The translations under genes were made by a program, and so were the position numbers. The notes under the pieces were generated by a model. That model worked only from the letters and a program-made list of their open reading frames with translations, had not been told where the DNA came from and ran no database searches. Below, piece after piece: positions 35,766 to 46,396 of a DNA stretch of 64,000 nt. How positions within the stretch are numbered: the stretch's first letter is position 1; each line of letters begins with the position of its first letter. This DNA is from Helianthus annuus (taxonomy: Eukaryota; Streptophyta; Magnoliopsida; Asterales; Asteraceae), in the NCBI RefSeq assembly GCF_002127325.2, contig NC_035448.2, positions 86,446,587-86,510,586 on the forward strand, given 5' to 3'.

Positions 35766-38700
35766 TCAACCAAAATAGGGATCAGCAGCCTCCTCCTCGC
35801 GTGCCAGGCTGCTTCGATTCTCCTTTGATTGACATTTAGTTTTCTTCAGAAGCACCTGCACAATTAAAGTATTCAACCACTTGAACAATTTAGCCCATGT
35901 CTGTTTGACCTTAGGCATTTCAACACAATAGGCATCATTTAACTTCGGAAAATCTTTGTCGTTTTGTACAAAGACTTTTTCAACTTTAGCATCGTCTATC
36001 GAAGTCACTTGTTTCTTAACACTCCATGTTTGACCTTTAGGAGTACCTCTTTTGTAAAAATGTGACTCTTTTTGAACATTTTGCTTTTGAACAACAACTT
36101 TTGGTTTCCAAAACTGATTTGGTTTTGTTGCATCAACAATTGTTTTCCAACTTTGTGTTGTTCTAAATCTAGGTGTCACAGGTTTCCATGTTTGTTTTGA
36201 GTCAATCTTTGACATTTCAGCTTCCAAGTTTGCTTTGAATCAAACTTGGTTGACTTCTGAGTCACAACTTCAGATTTCTGTTTTTCAACATAAACAGACT
36301 GCTTTTTCATCTCAACATCAACAGGTTTCAGATTTGGACACTTGCGAGCAAGATGTCCTGTTTGATCACATTTGAAACATGTTATCTTGGACACATCTTT
36401 GACCTGTTGTTGTGGTTTTTTCTGAGCATAGAACTCTTTATTAGACTGTCGTCCAAATTTGAGTTCTTTCTCTTCTGCTAAACTTGTTCCTTGAACAAAA
36501 TTCATCTTTGTCTGATTATTTGGAACTTCATTTCTTTTCCAATTTTGTTTCTTCTTATAACCCAACCCAGCCTTCATGTTTTTCTTCTTGTACCCAGGTT
36601 TGTTATAAAAAGTTTTGTGACCTTTTTCTAGCAAACTTTGAAATCTCAGACTTTTCAATTTCAACCATCTTGAAAACTTTATCAACCTTTTCTGAAATCA
36701 CATTCTGAATCGGGAAAACAACATCTAAGAAAAATTTGTCCGATCCAATCATGGTATAAACCAATCCTTTTGAATCTTCATTCAAATTTTTCTCGGATTT
36801 TGTGTTTTTCAGATATCCATCATGAAAATTACCTTCATTTTCATCCTGTGATTCAGAATTACCTGTATCAACCGACTCTTCTTTCAACACACTTTCAACG
36901 ACCTTACCTACCATCTCTGAATCACTAGAATCATCAGATTTGGAATAGGTTACGTCAATGTTATCTGGCAATTGATCTACCATGTTGAAAGCTTTCTCGA
37001 CCTTTTCATCATCATAAAACACAAACTTTTCCGGTGGTGGAACTTGATGAAACTCTTAGCCAATACCTTTTTTGTTTTGCTCAGAATCTTTCCCATCCGG
37101 TTTTATGTTGAAAATACGTTCAAGCACATATGACGACGCGTGATAACTTTTTAATTTGTTGTTATCCTGTTCTAAATCAGCAATCTTACGCTTAAGTTTA
37201 GCAACATCTTCAATATAAGAATTCACAACTCGTTGTTTTATTTCATACATTCGTTTTAGTTCCTTTGATGTTTCAGAACAGTATTTCAATCTTGATTGAG
37301 CAAGTTTCATTTCACTTTTTACTTTTTCATATGATTCTTTTGTAATGTGATAAGCCAATTTTATTGAATCATATTCCTTTTTCATTTCTTGGCAAATACT
37401 TTCTTTTTGTGAACATTCTTCTGTCATTTTAGAAACGTTTTCTTTCAAAACTTCATTTTCTTTTTCTATCTTTTTATATTTTGCTGAAAGCGTTTCATTA
37501 TTTTCTTTTAAAACCTTTTCATTTTCAAACATTTCTTTGCACTTGCTCTTGAAAACTTCTTCAAGTTTTGTGAAATCAAGATCTCTTGTTCTGATCTTTT
37601 CATCTTTATCAGTACAAGCACTGCATGTTCCATGCATTTCTTGCACTGTTTAACAGTTTCGATTAAGACTTCAGAATCAGATTTTACCTCAGTGATTGTC
37701 ACTTTGGTGTTGTTTGCTTCAGTTTGATCAGTTTCACTCTTCTTCTGTTCTTCTTCACCCACATCTTCATCACCATCAACTAAACTCTCCTTTTTTACCT
37801 CTTCTTCTTCTTTCATTTTTCCTTCAATCTTGACCTCCTCAGCAACCTTCTTCAAATAATCAACTAAATTCTCATTCTTCTTCTTCATTCTTTCTTTATT
37901 CCTCTTTCTTAGTTTTGCTGTCATAGCATCCCTGATGATTTTATCCAGCCTTTTCACATATGTCTTGTCTTTTGCAACATTGGAATAATATTCGCCGGAT
38001 CGAGGAATTACAAAAAGAACATCATCATGAACTATGTCACTTCTTGGAACGACTGGTTCACCTTATTTGTTGATAAAACATTCCTGCTTCTTATCCTATC
38101 TTTTGTTCGCAACAGCATTCTCATTTTTTCCTGCATTTTCTCCATTCTGTATCCAACAATGAATCTTTCTCTTTCGATTTTCTCTTTCAGAATTTCTTCT
38201 CGACTTCTTTCCTTGATTTCAGCAGCAACATTTTCTTCTTTGTTTTCTTCATGAATTTCAGCAACAAGAACATGATGCTAGGCTTTTGATGCTTTTCTGC
38301 CATGAGCCGTTAAAGGACGATCTTTATCTGGAAGAATCTGACTCCAATCATATCCTTCGTCATCATGCATTACTGCATATGCTCTTGACTTTTCTTTTGG
38401 AGTATTTTCAATCATTTTCGGCTCTTCTTTGCTACGGTGGTAAATCGCCTTTCGATAATAATCATCATTGAAAGGTTTCTCAGTTTCGTTAACTTCAGAG
38501 TTTTTGCATTCTCTTTTGAAATGACCTTTTTGCTTACATCTGAAGCAGGTCACTTTGGATTTGTCGAATCCCAGCTTTGTTGACGGACCACCAATAGACT
38601 GCTTCCCAGTAATCTCCATATATCTTTGAGCTCTTCGGATGCAACTTGCTAAACACCAGCGTATGTCAATGAGTTCCATTTCTGCTGGGTCGATTTGGTC

Positions 38701-39802
38701 GTAGTCTTCTTTTGTCAATTCAGAATTTCCAATTTTGCCAGCTACTAGACCTTCATACGATTCCAAAACGGATGCAAGGAAACTCATTTGTTGTTTAGCT
38801 GCATTGATGCTCATAGCCGGAGAATTCTTCAATTTGAGAGCAATGTTGCACAGTATCTCCTCTGATTCTTCAGGACTTGATTTTGAAGATGAATGATATC
38901 CAGAATGATAACTTGATGAACTTGTTTGTGGTTCCTTCATCTTCTCACCACTGAATGTTGTCTTTGGTGAACTGACACCTTTCTCCGAAGGTACATTGCC
39001 TTTGTAGTATAGACCAACATTCTGATGATGCGATGAACCACTAATCTTGTTTTGCTTTTGTAGCTCCAGATCATGACTCTCAATCTTTTCTAACAACACA
39101 TCAAGAGAAATCGTATCATATAAAGCATCATTTTTCAAGATAAAAACAAACGTTTGCCACTGATCAGCTCGTGGTAACGCTTCAATTACTTTATCAACAA
39201 CTTCTTCTCTCGTTTTCACAATTTTAAATCTCTCAAGTTCAATTTTTAAATGGCAAAACCTCTCAATCATTTGCCTGACTGTCTCTCCCTTTAAGCTATC
39301 AAATAAATCAAAATCTTTTTTTTAATAACGCGATTTTGTTTTTCTGAATTTGTTTACCCCCTTTAGCTTTCGTTTTCAAAGCTTTCCACACAGACTTTGA
39401 TGACCCATCATGTATTAATAAAGAAAATATGTCATCTCGAACTGCTTGCTGAATCAAAGCAATCATCTTCTGTTCATATGAAAATTTCTTTTTGTCTTCC
39501 TCTGAATAATCTTTGATCAGAATTTCTTCTCCTTTGTCATTTGTTGGGTTCTCATAACCAAACTTCAAACAAAACCAACTCTCATGTGCATAAGCCTTCG
39601 TCCAATTGACAAACCTCTCCTTCTACCAAACATAATCCTCAATGTTATTCAGCTTCGGAGGTTTTGAATAAGTTCCATATAAGTTGTCATGGTTAATGTT
39701 GTCTTTGATGGTTTTTGTTATCGCTTTGGGTGTAGCCTCAGAACCTTCCACTGTATCCGAAGTAAACGCGTTGTAGAACGTATTGAAAAATTCTTCAGCC
39801 AT
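35766..39802 (-). pseudogene. copia-3 gag: UBN2-type gag with coiled coil and two zinc knuckles, decayed
   Basis: Starts MAEEFFNTFYNAF at 39802. The N-terminal half is a copia gag of the UBN2/Retrotran_gag_2 type (for example RDDIFSLLIHDGSSKSVWKA), followed by zinc knuckle CFRCKQKGHFKREC near 38545. The second half is a long acidic/basic region with an extended coiled coil (about 37957-37056), then another zinc knuckle CFKCDQTGHLARKC near 36370 and repeated SKQTWK-like units. Lesions: TAG at 39623, a frameshift in a T run near 39320, TAG at 38278, and further shifts near 38030, 37630, 37040, 36650 and 36200. Function before decay: capsid and RNA-binding protein of the element. Confidence 0.75.
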
Positions 39803-41157
39803 GATGTTTTCTTCTTGAATCACCTGAATCACATAAACAAACAATCAGTTCAAAAATTAATCCAACAACCTGAGTCGGACGGGAGGTTGATCGATCGGAC
39901 AGGTTTCTGTTCGATCGATCAGGGTGTTCGATCAGGTGAGTCAACAAAAATCAACTTGTTGTTCGATCAGTTGGGAACTGCTAGCCGATCGGTTGGGAAC
40001 CTGCTAGCCGATCGGTTGGGAACTTGCTAGCCGATCGATTGGGAAGATGTGCTGTTCGTTTGAATATCACTAACCAACAAACTAATAACTCAATCGGCTG
40101 ACATCATGTAATACTCTCATTGGACCCCCCAAACTCAATTGAATAAAACTGATAAAATGCTAACTATGGTAATATAGTGCCGACAAAGTATTAATGAACA
40201 TGCAAGACTAAGTGAAATCACGTGCAAAACTAATTTCAAATGGTTTCTATTTGACCTTTAATTAGTAATGGCAGACAATATATGATACTCAATTCAATTT
40301 GACCGTTTTTTGTAATGTACTGACACTATATCTTGCAACTTTGAATTGTTCAAGGCTACCAAATATCACATGCACTAGAGGTAATGGCCGACAACTGTGA
40401 TGTATCACTTTTCTTATAGGACCTACAAAGATTAATGGATGTGGTTAGCTTGACTAATTAATATTTCACATGGATTTACAGATGATCACATGGGTCTCGG
40501 TTGAAAATTTTGAACAATTAATATCATCAACTAGCCGACAAAGTGTGGTGAAAACAATGATGTGTTATGAAACGTTTTGCTGTTCGATCGGTTGAGTTTG
40601 ACAAGACAAGTAATGCAATGGAACGAACAGACTGTTCGATCGAACAGCGTGTTCGATCGGTTAGTAAGTCAACAAGGTCAAACCTATTAAATGCTCAGTG
40701 TAACGAATAGACTGTTCGATCGAACAGCGTGTTCGATTAGACAGCAGTCAACAAAAGTCAAATCACTTTAATGAAAAGTAGTGCAACGGAACGGCTAGGC
40801 TGTTCGATCGAACAGGCTGGCCGAATGGTTATGCTTTTGCTGTTCGATCGAATAGGCTGGTCGAACGGCTGGTGACGAACAGTTCAGCAAAAACGATCAC
40901 AAAAACTCAGATTTCTCCCAAACGACATGGAATTTTGACCTGAAAATTTGTAGGCTTGTAGATCAGATACTTTCGCACAACATATCCAAAAATTAGCAAT
41001 TTTTAACAGTAAAAAGTCGTTTAATTTTGCGATTTTCTGTTAAAAACATGAAGAAGATGAAGAGTGAAGAAATTAGACAAATCTGGATGAAATTTGGATC
41101 TGATTTTGATGATTTTCCATGCGTAATCGTGCGTTTGATCCGTGCAATTGAGCTCCT
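39803..41157 (-). other. copia-3 leader with TTCGATCGAA dyads
   Basis: A non-coding leader of about 1.35 kb between primer site and gag. It is rich in the dyad CTGTTCGATCGAACAG: perfect at 40632-40647, 40712-40727 and 40800-40815; near-perfect at 40840-40855; partial copies at 39907-40045 and elsewhere. The rest is A/T-rich. Confidence 0.65.
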
Positions 41158-41169
41158 GCTCTGATACCA
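41158..41169 (-). promoter_or_regulatory. Primer binding site of copia-3
   Basis: TGGTATCAGAGC on the - strand, two bases from the LTR end at 41172; tRNA-iMet type. Confidence 0.8.
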
Positions 41170-41171
41170 CT

Positions 41172-41550
41172 TGTTAGGACCGGTTTTGACTCCGAAACAA
41201 TTGCAAACCGTACGTGTGACGTGTGGAATCCGTACACGAACGTGACCGAATACACAAGACGTAATTATAACCGTGATTCTATAATCAGATCTGAAATTGT
41301 ACAGAACCTGAATCACATACACGAGCTTTCTCTCTCTAGCTCTAGATCTCCTAAGCTCCAAATGTGCAAAAGTTGCAAAAGTAAGGCATAAGCCTTCTAT
41401 TTATAGGCCAAGAGGCTTTAATGAGATTCCTCATTATTACAGAAATGCCACCTTGCCTTTTCTCCTAAATCTAACACTATAAGCACTAAACTTCTTCTGT
41501 TTCTGCTACGAACGGAATTGACGGAGGCGATAGACATAAATGCACTAACA
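41172..41550 (-). repeat. Right (5') LTR of copia-3 (379 bp)
   Basis: On the - strand it runs from TGTTAGTGC to GGTCCTAACA. It has CTATAAATAG at 41397-41406. It is complete, unlike the left copy. Confidence 0.8.
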
Positions 41551-41555
41551 GACAA
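41551..41555. repeat. Target site duplication of copia-3, right copy (GACAA)
   Basis: Direct repeat of 33372-33376. A 5 bp match could occur by chance about once in a thousand pairs, but here it falls exactly at both LTR tips. Confidence 0.7.
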
Positions 41556-42236
41556 ATGGTGTTCGGTGGTGGTGTTTGTAATAGTGATGATGCGGATTTT
41601 TGGGGAAAGGTGTGTGTGAATGGATATGACGGTTCGATGGAGAGAAGACGATGGCTAGGTTGTTCTGCAGCATTAATTCATTTTTGATTGCCGGTGGTGC
41701 CCGTCGATGCCAATGGTGCCGGTGATTGAATTGAGTTACTTTTATTTTGGTTTTTGTGTTTGCATGAAGTGAGTTGCTTTTTTTTATTGAAGCTGGGATT
41801 CTGATGGTTTTTGTGTTTTCATAAACTAAGCTGCTTTTATTTTGTATCTTGGATTGATATGTGTTTTTGATATTGGGTTGAGCTGGCAGTGAATGATGCA
41901 TTTGTATTCTTTGATTTTGTGGGTTTTGATCTGTTTGGATGGGGCGACGATGATTCAAAAAAAAGAAAGAAAAAAAATATAGATTTTGATGACGATGGCG
42001 TGGCAAGGATGGTGGAGGGTAGGTTTTTGAAACTGCAACCCCACTTTGCAGCCTTTTGATTATCGGGAAATCTGAGCCAAACCCCGTTTTTTTCGAGATA
42101 CACATTGTTTTGATGTTGTTAGTTTTTTATATTTTTTCCCCAGTCGATGATGATAACAATCTATCTGAGACACCTACCGAGTTTGCGATTTCTGGGTGCA
42201 TTCGTTTTTGCGTAAAAAAGTGTTTGTAAAAAAATT
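41556..42236. other. Host DNA, no gene recognised
   Basis: G/T-rich on the + strand, with open frames on the - strand that have low-complexity His/Ser/Asn content and no domain. I regard these as fortuitous. Confidence 0.5.
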
Positions 42237-42735
42237 AAACCGTAAACTTTTTAAGGTAAAACGTAAAAACGTAAAACGTAAAAAGTTTAACGTAAAACGT
42301 AAAACGTAGAACGTAAAAAGTTTAACGTAAAACGTAAAACGTAAAAAGTTTAACGTAAAACGTAAAGCGTAAAAAGTTTTAACATAAAACGTAAAAAGTT
42401 TAACGTAAAATGTAAAACGTAAAAACGTATAACATAAAAACGTAAAAACGTAAAACGTAAAACGTAAGCAGTTTAACGTAAAACGTAAAAACATATAACG
42501 TAAAAACGTAAAACGTAAAAAGTAAACGTAAAACGTAAAACGTAAAATGTTTAACGTAAAAACGTAAAACGTAAAAACGTAAAACGTAAATAGTGTAACA
42601 TAAAAAGATAAAATGTAAAATCGTAAAAGGTAAAAACATAAAAACGTAAAAAGTTTAACGTAAAAACGTAAAACGTAAAAAGTTTAACGTAAAACGTAAA
42701 AAGTTTTAACGTAAAACGTAAAAACTTTAAAAAAA
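42237..42735. repeat. CGTAAA-rich minisatellite
   Basis: About 500 bp built from AACGTAAA units in several higher-order combinations, often AACGTAAAACGTAAAAAGTTT. Unit lengths vary because of A-run slippage. The open frames across it are repeat translations (FTFYVLRF), not genes. Confidence 0.9.
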
Positions 42736-43014
42736 ATCCGAATTTAAAAATGCTTTTAATAAAAAAAAATATGTTTAAAAAATAAAAACTAAGTAATTAA
42801 AAAACAATAAAGACAAAATGACAAAAGAGAGTAATTTTACTAAACTACCATTTTGTATTAAAATATTAAAGACATAATAAGAAAAAATGTATTTAATATT
42901 ATTTTTATTACTTTTAATCTCATCCATCCATTTTGAAGATCTAATGGCTAGAAAGTGCTTCTCTCGGTTCTTACAACTGGAGGTGGTTTTCATTTTAGCG
43001 CTCCATATATATGT
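42736..43014. other. A/T-rich spacer
   Basis: No gene or repeat unit recognised. It ends in a TA-rich and GA-rich microsatellite (about 43015-43050). Confidence 0.5.
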
Positions 43015-43017
43015 GTG

Positions 43018-43050
<33 letters not shown>

Positions 43051-43299
43051 TAGGAGTTGGGTGGAAAGTGTGTTTTTCCTAGAAAGTCTAGGAAGCAATA
43101 AGAACGCGACATGTGGCATTGAAGGATTTTATCTAAAAGGGCATTTATGTACTTTCACAATCTATTTTTATTTTAGGAAATTATCTTCAATAACTAACTA
43201 TACATAAATTTCGGAATTTTTTGTTTTCGATTTCTGATCTCACGTAATATCAATCATTCCTTCGTTTTCTTGCTGGAATCTATCAGCATGTTCTTGGTA

Positions 43300-43845
43300 C
43301 TGTGTTTTAACAGTTTGTTCTTGGTGATGTGTTTTAACAGCAAGCAGATTCATACAGCTGTGTTTTATTATTCAGATTCATACAGTTGTGTTTTAACAGC
43401 AAGCAGATTCATACAGTTGTGTTTTAGCATTCAGATTCATACAGCTGTGTTTTAACAGCAAGCAGATACATACAGTTGTGTTTTAGCATTCAGATTCATA
43501 CAGTTGTGTTTTAACAGCAAGCAGATTCATACAGTTGTGTTTTAGCATTCAAATTCATACAGGTGTGTTTTAACAGCAAGCAGATTCATACAAATGTGTT
43601 TTAACAGCAAGCAGATTCATACAGTTGTGTTTTAGCATTCAGATTCATACAACTGTGTTTTAACAGCAAGCAGATTCATACAAATGTGTTTTATCATTCA
43701 GATTCATACAGCTGTGTTTTAACAGCAAGCATATTCATACAAATGTGTTTTATCATTCAGATTCATACAGTTGTGTTTTAACAGCAAGCATATTCATACA
43801 AATGTGTTTTAACAGCAAGCAGATTCATACAAATGTGTTTTACAT
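43300..43845. repeat. Minisatellite of alternating 31 and 28 bp units
   Basis: Units such as TTTTAACAGCAAGCAGATTC and TTTTAGCATTCAGATTCATA alternate, each ending CATACAGTTGTG or a variant. About nine periods of about 59 bp or half-periods. It is inside the foldback element. The frames across it are repeat translations. Confidence 0.85.
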
Positions 43846-44115
43846 CAGCAGATTTCGCCCCAGCTTTCGATCGGCTTCCGGTAACTGTTCTGCTGCTATC
43901 TATCCTTTCCAAAGTTTCCTGCTTTTTGAATCTCTTCCCTGCAACCAGCAAAATACCGTCAATTACAAACAAGAATCACCCGTAATCGCTTTGTAAAACA
44001 CGCAGTACAATGAAAGCTTGATCTTACGTATATGGAACAAGGAAAATCTCTTATCTTCATCCATGATTTTAGGTATTTTTGGTATGATTTTGGGGGTTTC
44101 CGAATTTGGGTTTAG
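43846..44115 (-). pseudogene. Possible captured 5' gene fragment inside the foldback element
   Basis: On the - strand there is a CT-rich leader (about 44115-44145), an ATG at 44064 beginning MDEDKRFSLFHI, then GTAAGA at 44027, and further on a GGTTGCAG acceptor-like site before 43938. This looks like exon 1, intron and exon 2 of an ordinary nuclear gene. Simple splicing at these sites gives a stop after about 14 codons of exon 2, so if captured it is not functional. I do not recognise the protein. Confidence 0.3.
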
Positions 44116-44370
44116 AGAGAGAAAGAGAGAGAGAGAGGAAAATTGGCGTGTATTAAGGAGATGTGATATCTCTGACGGTTATTTTTGATTGGTTTAAAAC
44201 ACACATAAGGACGAAATTGTCCCTACTCATTTAAAACAATCTATTAAATATAGTTAATTATTACAAGATTGCCATTGATTTAATCTAAACCCTTAAACAC
44301 ACCAATCGGATGGACAAGATCGCTTCCTAGACTTTCTAGGAAAAACAAACTTTCCGTAGGAACCCTACTT

Positions 44371-44372
<2 letters not shown>

Positions 44373-44440
<68 letters not shown>
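44373..44440. repeat. (TA)n microsatellite
   Basis: Pure AT dinucleotides of about 68 bp between two foldback elements. Confidence 0.95.
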
Positions 44441-44444
<4 letters not shown>

Positions 44445-44938
44445 TGAGGTTCATTGGGGAACACTAAAAAGTGGGGAACAGTGGGAAACCGACTCAAACG
44501 AACTCCGATTGGACTCATTAGTGCGGCGTTGGAACCGGCTCGTCGAACCCTAACTAGGATCTCTTAACTCTAAACCCTAAATCATAACCCCTAAACCCTA
44601 AATATATTAGGGTTTGGCTTTTAGGGTTTAGCTTTAGGGTTTAACTTTAAGGTTTAGCTTTAGGGTTTAGGGTTTAGCTTTAGGGTTTAGGGTTTAGCTT
44701 TAGGTTTAGCCTTTAGGGTTTAGCTTTTAGGGTTTATAGTAGGGTTTAGCTTAGATTTTAGCCTTATTTTTTAGTTTTAGGGTTTAGAGTTTAGAAGTTA
44801 GGATTTAGGGTTTAGGTTTAAGAGATCTTAGTTAGGGTTCGACGAGCCCGTTCCAACGCCGCTGGAATGAGTCCAATCGGAGTTCGTTTGAGTCGGTTTC
44901 CCGCTGTACCCCAATGAACCTTCCCCTATATGTGCGTG
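44441..44938. mobile_element. Foldback element with telomere-like core, flanked by (TA)n
   Basis: The arms are 44441-44566 and 44819-44938 in inverted orientation (shared GACTCAAACGAACTCCGATT and CGTCGAACCCTAACTA), about 105-125 bp. The left arm has an extra segment of about 20 bp. Between them lie TTTAGGG/TTAGC-type repeats at 44567-44818. The right flank is again TG/TA dinucleotide sequence (44938-44965). No coding capacity. Confidence 0.7.
44567..44818. repeat. Telomere-like TTTAGGG repeats, degenerate
   Basis: Runs of TTTAGGG and GGGTTTAGCTTTAGGG, first as CCCTAAA and then as TTTAGGG, in the centre of the foldback element. Interrupted and irregular, so an interstitial repeat and not a chromosome end. 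Confidence 0.8.
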
Positions 44939-45224
44939 CGTGTGTATATATATATATATTTGTATTGTAAAGATTTTCCCTATACGGGCTTGGGGTACGG
45001 TTACTTATTACCGTTTGGTCGGGTATGGGATCAATGACCTATGTGTTCAAGAATCCAAATAACCCGTTTTAATTCATATTGCTTGATAACTTAAACATTG
45101 GGGGTTAATGCGACCGTGTCCTGGATATCCTCGACTCATTTAAATGCAAATGGCCACAACTTAAGCACGTGGTGTACGCATACACCTAACAAATGCTAAT
45201 GCTATGATAAAATCTATATCTATA
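44939..45224. other. Host DNA between foldback element and Helitron
   Basis: About 285 bp with no gene recognised. It ends in TATC-type dinucleotide sequence at the Helitron 5' end. Confidence 0.5.
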
Positions 45225-46152
45225 TCTATACTATATAATAAAAGAAACCAATGGAGGGACACTTGTCATTATTCTAGACCATCATTAATTATTATTTAAT
45301 TTAAGTTATTAAATTTAATATATGTTTCAAACATTTAAGAAATTACGGATAAAGTTCCATAAAATATCTTATTATTTATTTATATTAACTATCAGGTTAG
45401 AAATTATATCTTAATTCCTTAATTGTAGATAATTATTATTTAATTTAAATTATTAAATTTAATATATGTTTAAAATGCAAGAAGAGTAATAATTACATTT
45501 ATTGAAATTATGGATATAGTTCTATAAAATATATTATTATTTATTTATATTAATCATTAAGTTAGATATTATATCTTAATTCCTTAATTGTAGATAGTTT
45601 TTATTTAATTTAATATATGTTTAAAATGCAAGAAGAATAATAACTACATTTATCACACTAATAAATTTATCCAAAAACAATAAGTTAATATGCAACTCAC
45701 GTCCCGATATTTAAATTTTAAAGTGATATAATTTAATAATTACCGATAATTTATACTTATCTAATTAATTTAAATATTATTTTGTAGCTATAAGTTTATC
45801 TAATTGGCTAATTGCTATATGTCTAATCTGGACATTTTACCATTTTTTAGAATTAATAAATTAAGACCACTATTATTTAAATAAAACTTGGGTTATTAAA
45901 TGTATGTTCATATGACTGTTAAAATTCGTGAGAAAGTCGATGATACAGTTTGTCTTCTAATCGATGGTTCAAATGCTTTCATATTTATAAACTTGACAAA
46001 CATCACAAGTTTTGATTATACATGACACAAAATTTTGTTTGGATATCAGAAAAGCGTCTTAAAAATATCGTTTTATAATTGTTAAATCTTTGTTATTAAC
46101 TATTTGATTATTTAATTATTTAACCCGTGTAATACATGGGATTATAACCTAG
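45225..46152 (+). mobile_element. Non-autonomous Helitron (928 bp)
   Basis: Begins TCTATACTATATAATAAAAG after A and ends CTAG before T, the A/T insertion site expected for Helitrons. Before the end is a hairpin CCCGTGTAATACATGGG (46124-46140, 7 bp stem with one G-T pair), 12 bases from the terminus. The interior is A/T-rich with repeated TTTAATTTAA-type segments and no Rep/helicase. Confidence 0.8.
46124..46140 (+). other. 3' terminal hairpin of the Helitron
   Basis: CCCGTGTAATACATGGG folds as CCCGTGT/ACATGGG with loop AAT. Followed by ATTATAACCTAG. Confidence 0.75.
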
Positions 46153-46396
46153 TATTTTTATAACTCAATATGGGTTTGCCCAATAAGGGTATTAAAGTGG
46201 TGTGTTGGTTTATCATGTTCTCAGCATAGTTTCCGGGCCCCATATGTATTGACAATCATGTAATACTGATAACAAGAGATATACTTTGTCCCGTGTTATT
46301 TATGAAAAGAGTTAATTACATAGTTAGTCCCTGTGGTTTGCACAAAGTAACATACTTAGGTACTAATAGTTTAAAATCACATTCTAGGGTATTAAC
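46153..46396. other. Host DNA with possible MITE end, interrupted by element F
   Basis: The segment from about 46310 (TACATAGTTAGTCCCTGTGG) to 46396 resembles the end of a common plant foldback repeat (recognised by style only). Element F begins at 46397, so that repeat would be cut in two. No gene seen. Confidence 0.35.

Larger units (their letters stand above)
33377..41550 (-). mobile_element. copia-3: gag-only Ty1/copia element with inverted LTRs
   Basis: Both ends show the same LTR terminus pointing outward: TGTTAGTGC at 33377 and GCACTAACA at 41550, flanked by GACAA on both sides. The right LTR, primer site and gag are on the - strand; the left LTR is in + orientation and lacks its last 20 bp or so. 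Between the gag end (35766) and the left LTR there are about 2 kb without RT or integrase, so the element is also pol-less. Confidence 0.7.
43049..44369. mobile_element. Foldback/MITE-like element (1.3 kb) lodged in (TA)n
   Basis: The ends are inverted repeats of 48 bp: 43049-43096 and 44322-44369. The inner half (GTTTTTCCTAGAAAGTCTAG followed by GAAGC) is perfectly shared and the outer half is diverged. Both sides abut TA-dinucleotide tracts, as described for rice Micron elements. The interior has a 59 bp minisatellite and gene-like 5' sequence on the - strand, but no transposase. Confidence 0.65.

Noticed and set aside
41545..42105. Open frame of 186 codons on the - strand
   Set aside because: Low-complexity His/Asn/Ser composition, no domain, and it begins inside the copia-3 target duplication region; probably fortuitous.
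42174..42639. Open frames over the CGTAAA array (FTFYVLRF repeats)
   Set aside because: Translation of a minisatellite; no coding signal.
44336..44518. Frame with poly(IY)
   Set aside because: Translation of the (TA)n microsatellite.
44567..44818. True telomere or chromosome end
   Set aside because: Repeats are short, degenerate, change orientation and are enclosed by inverted arms.
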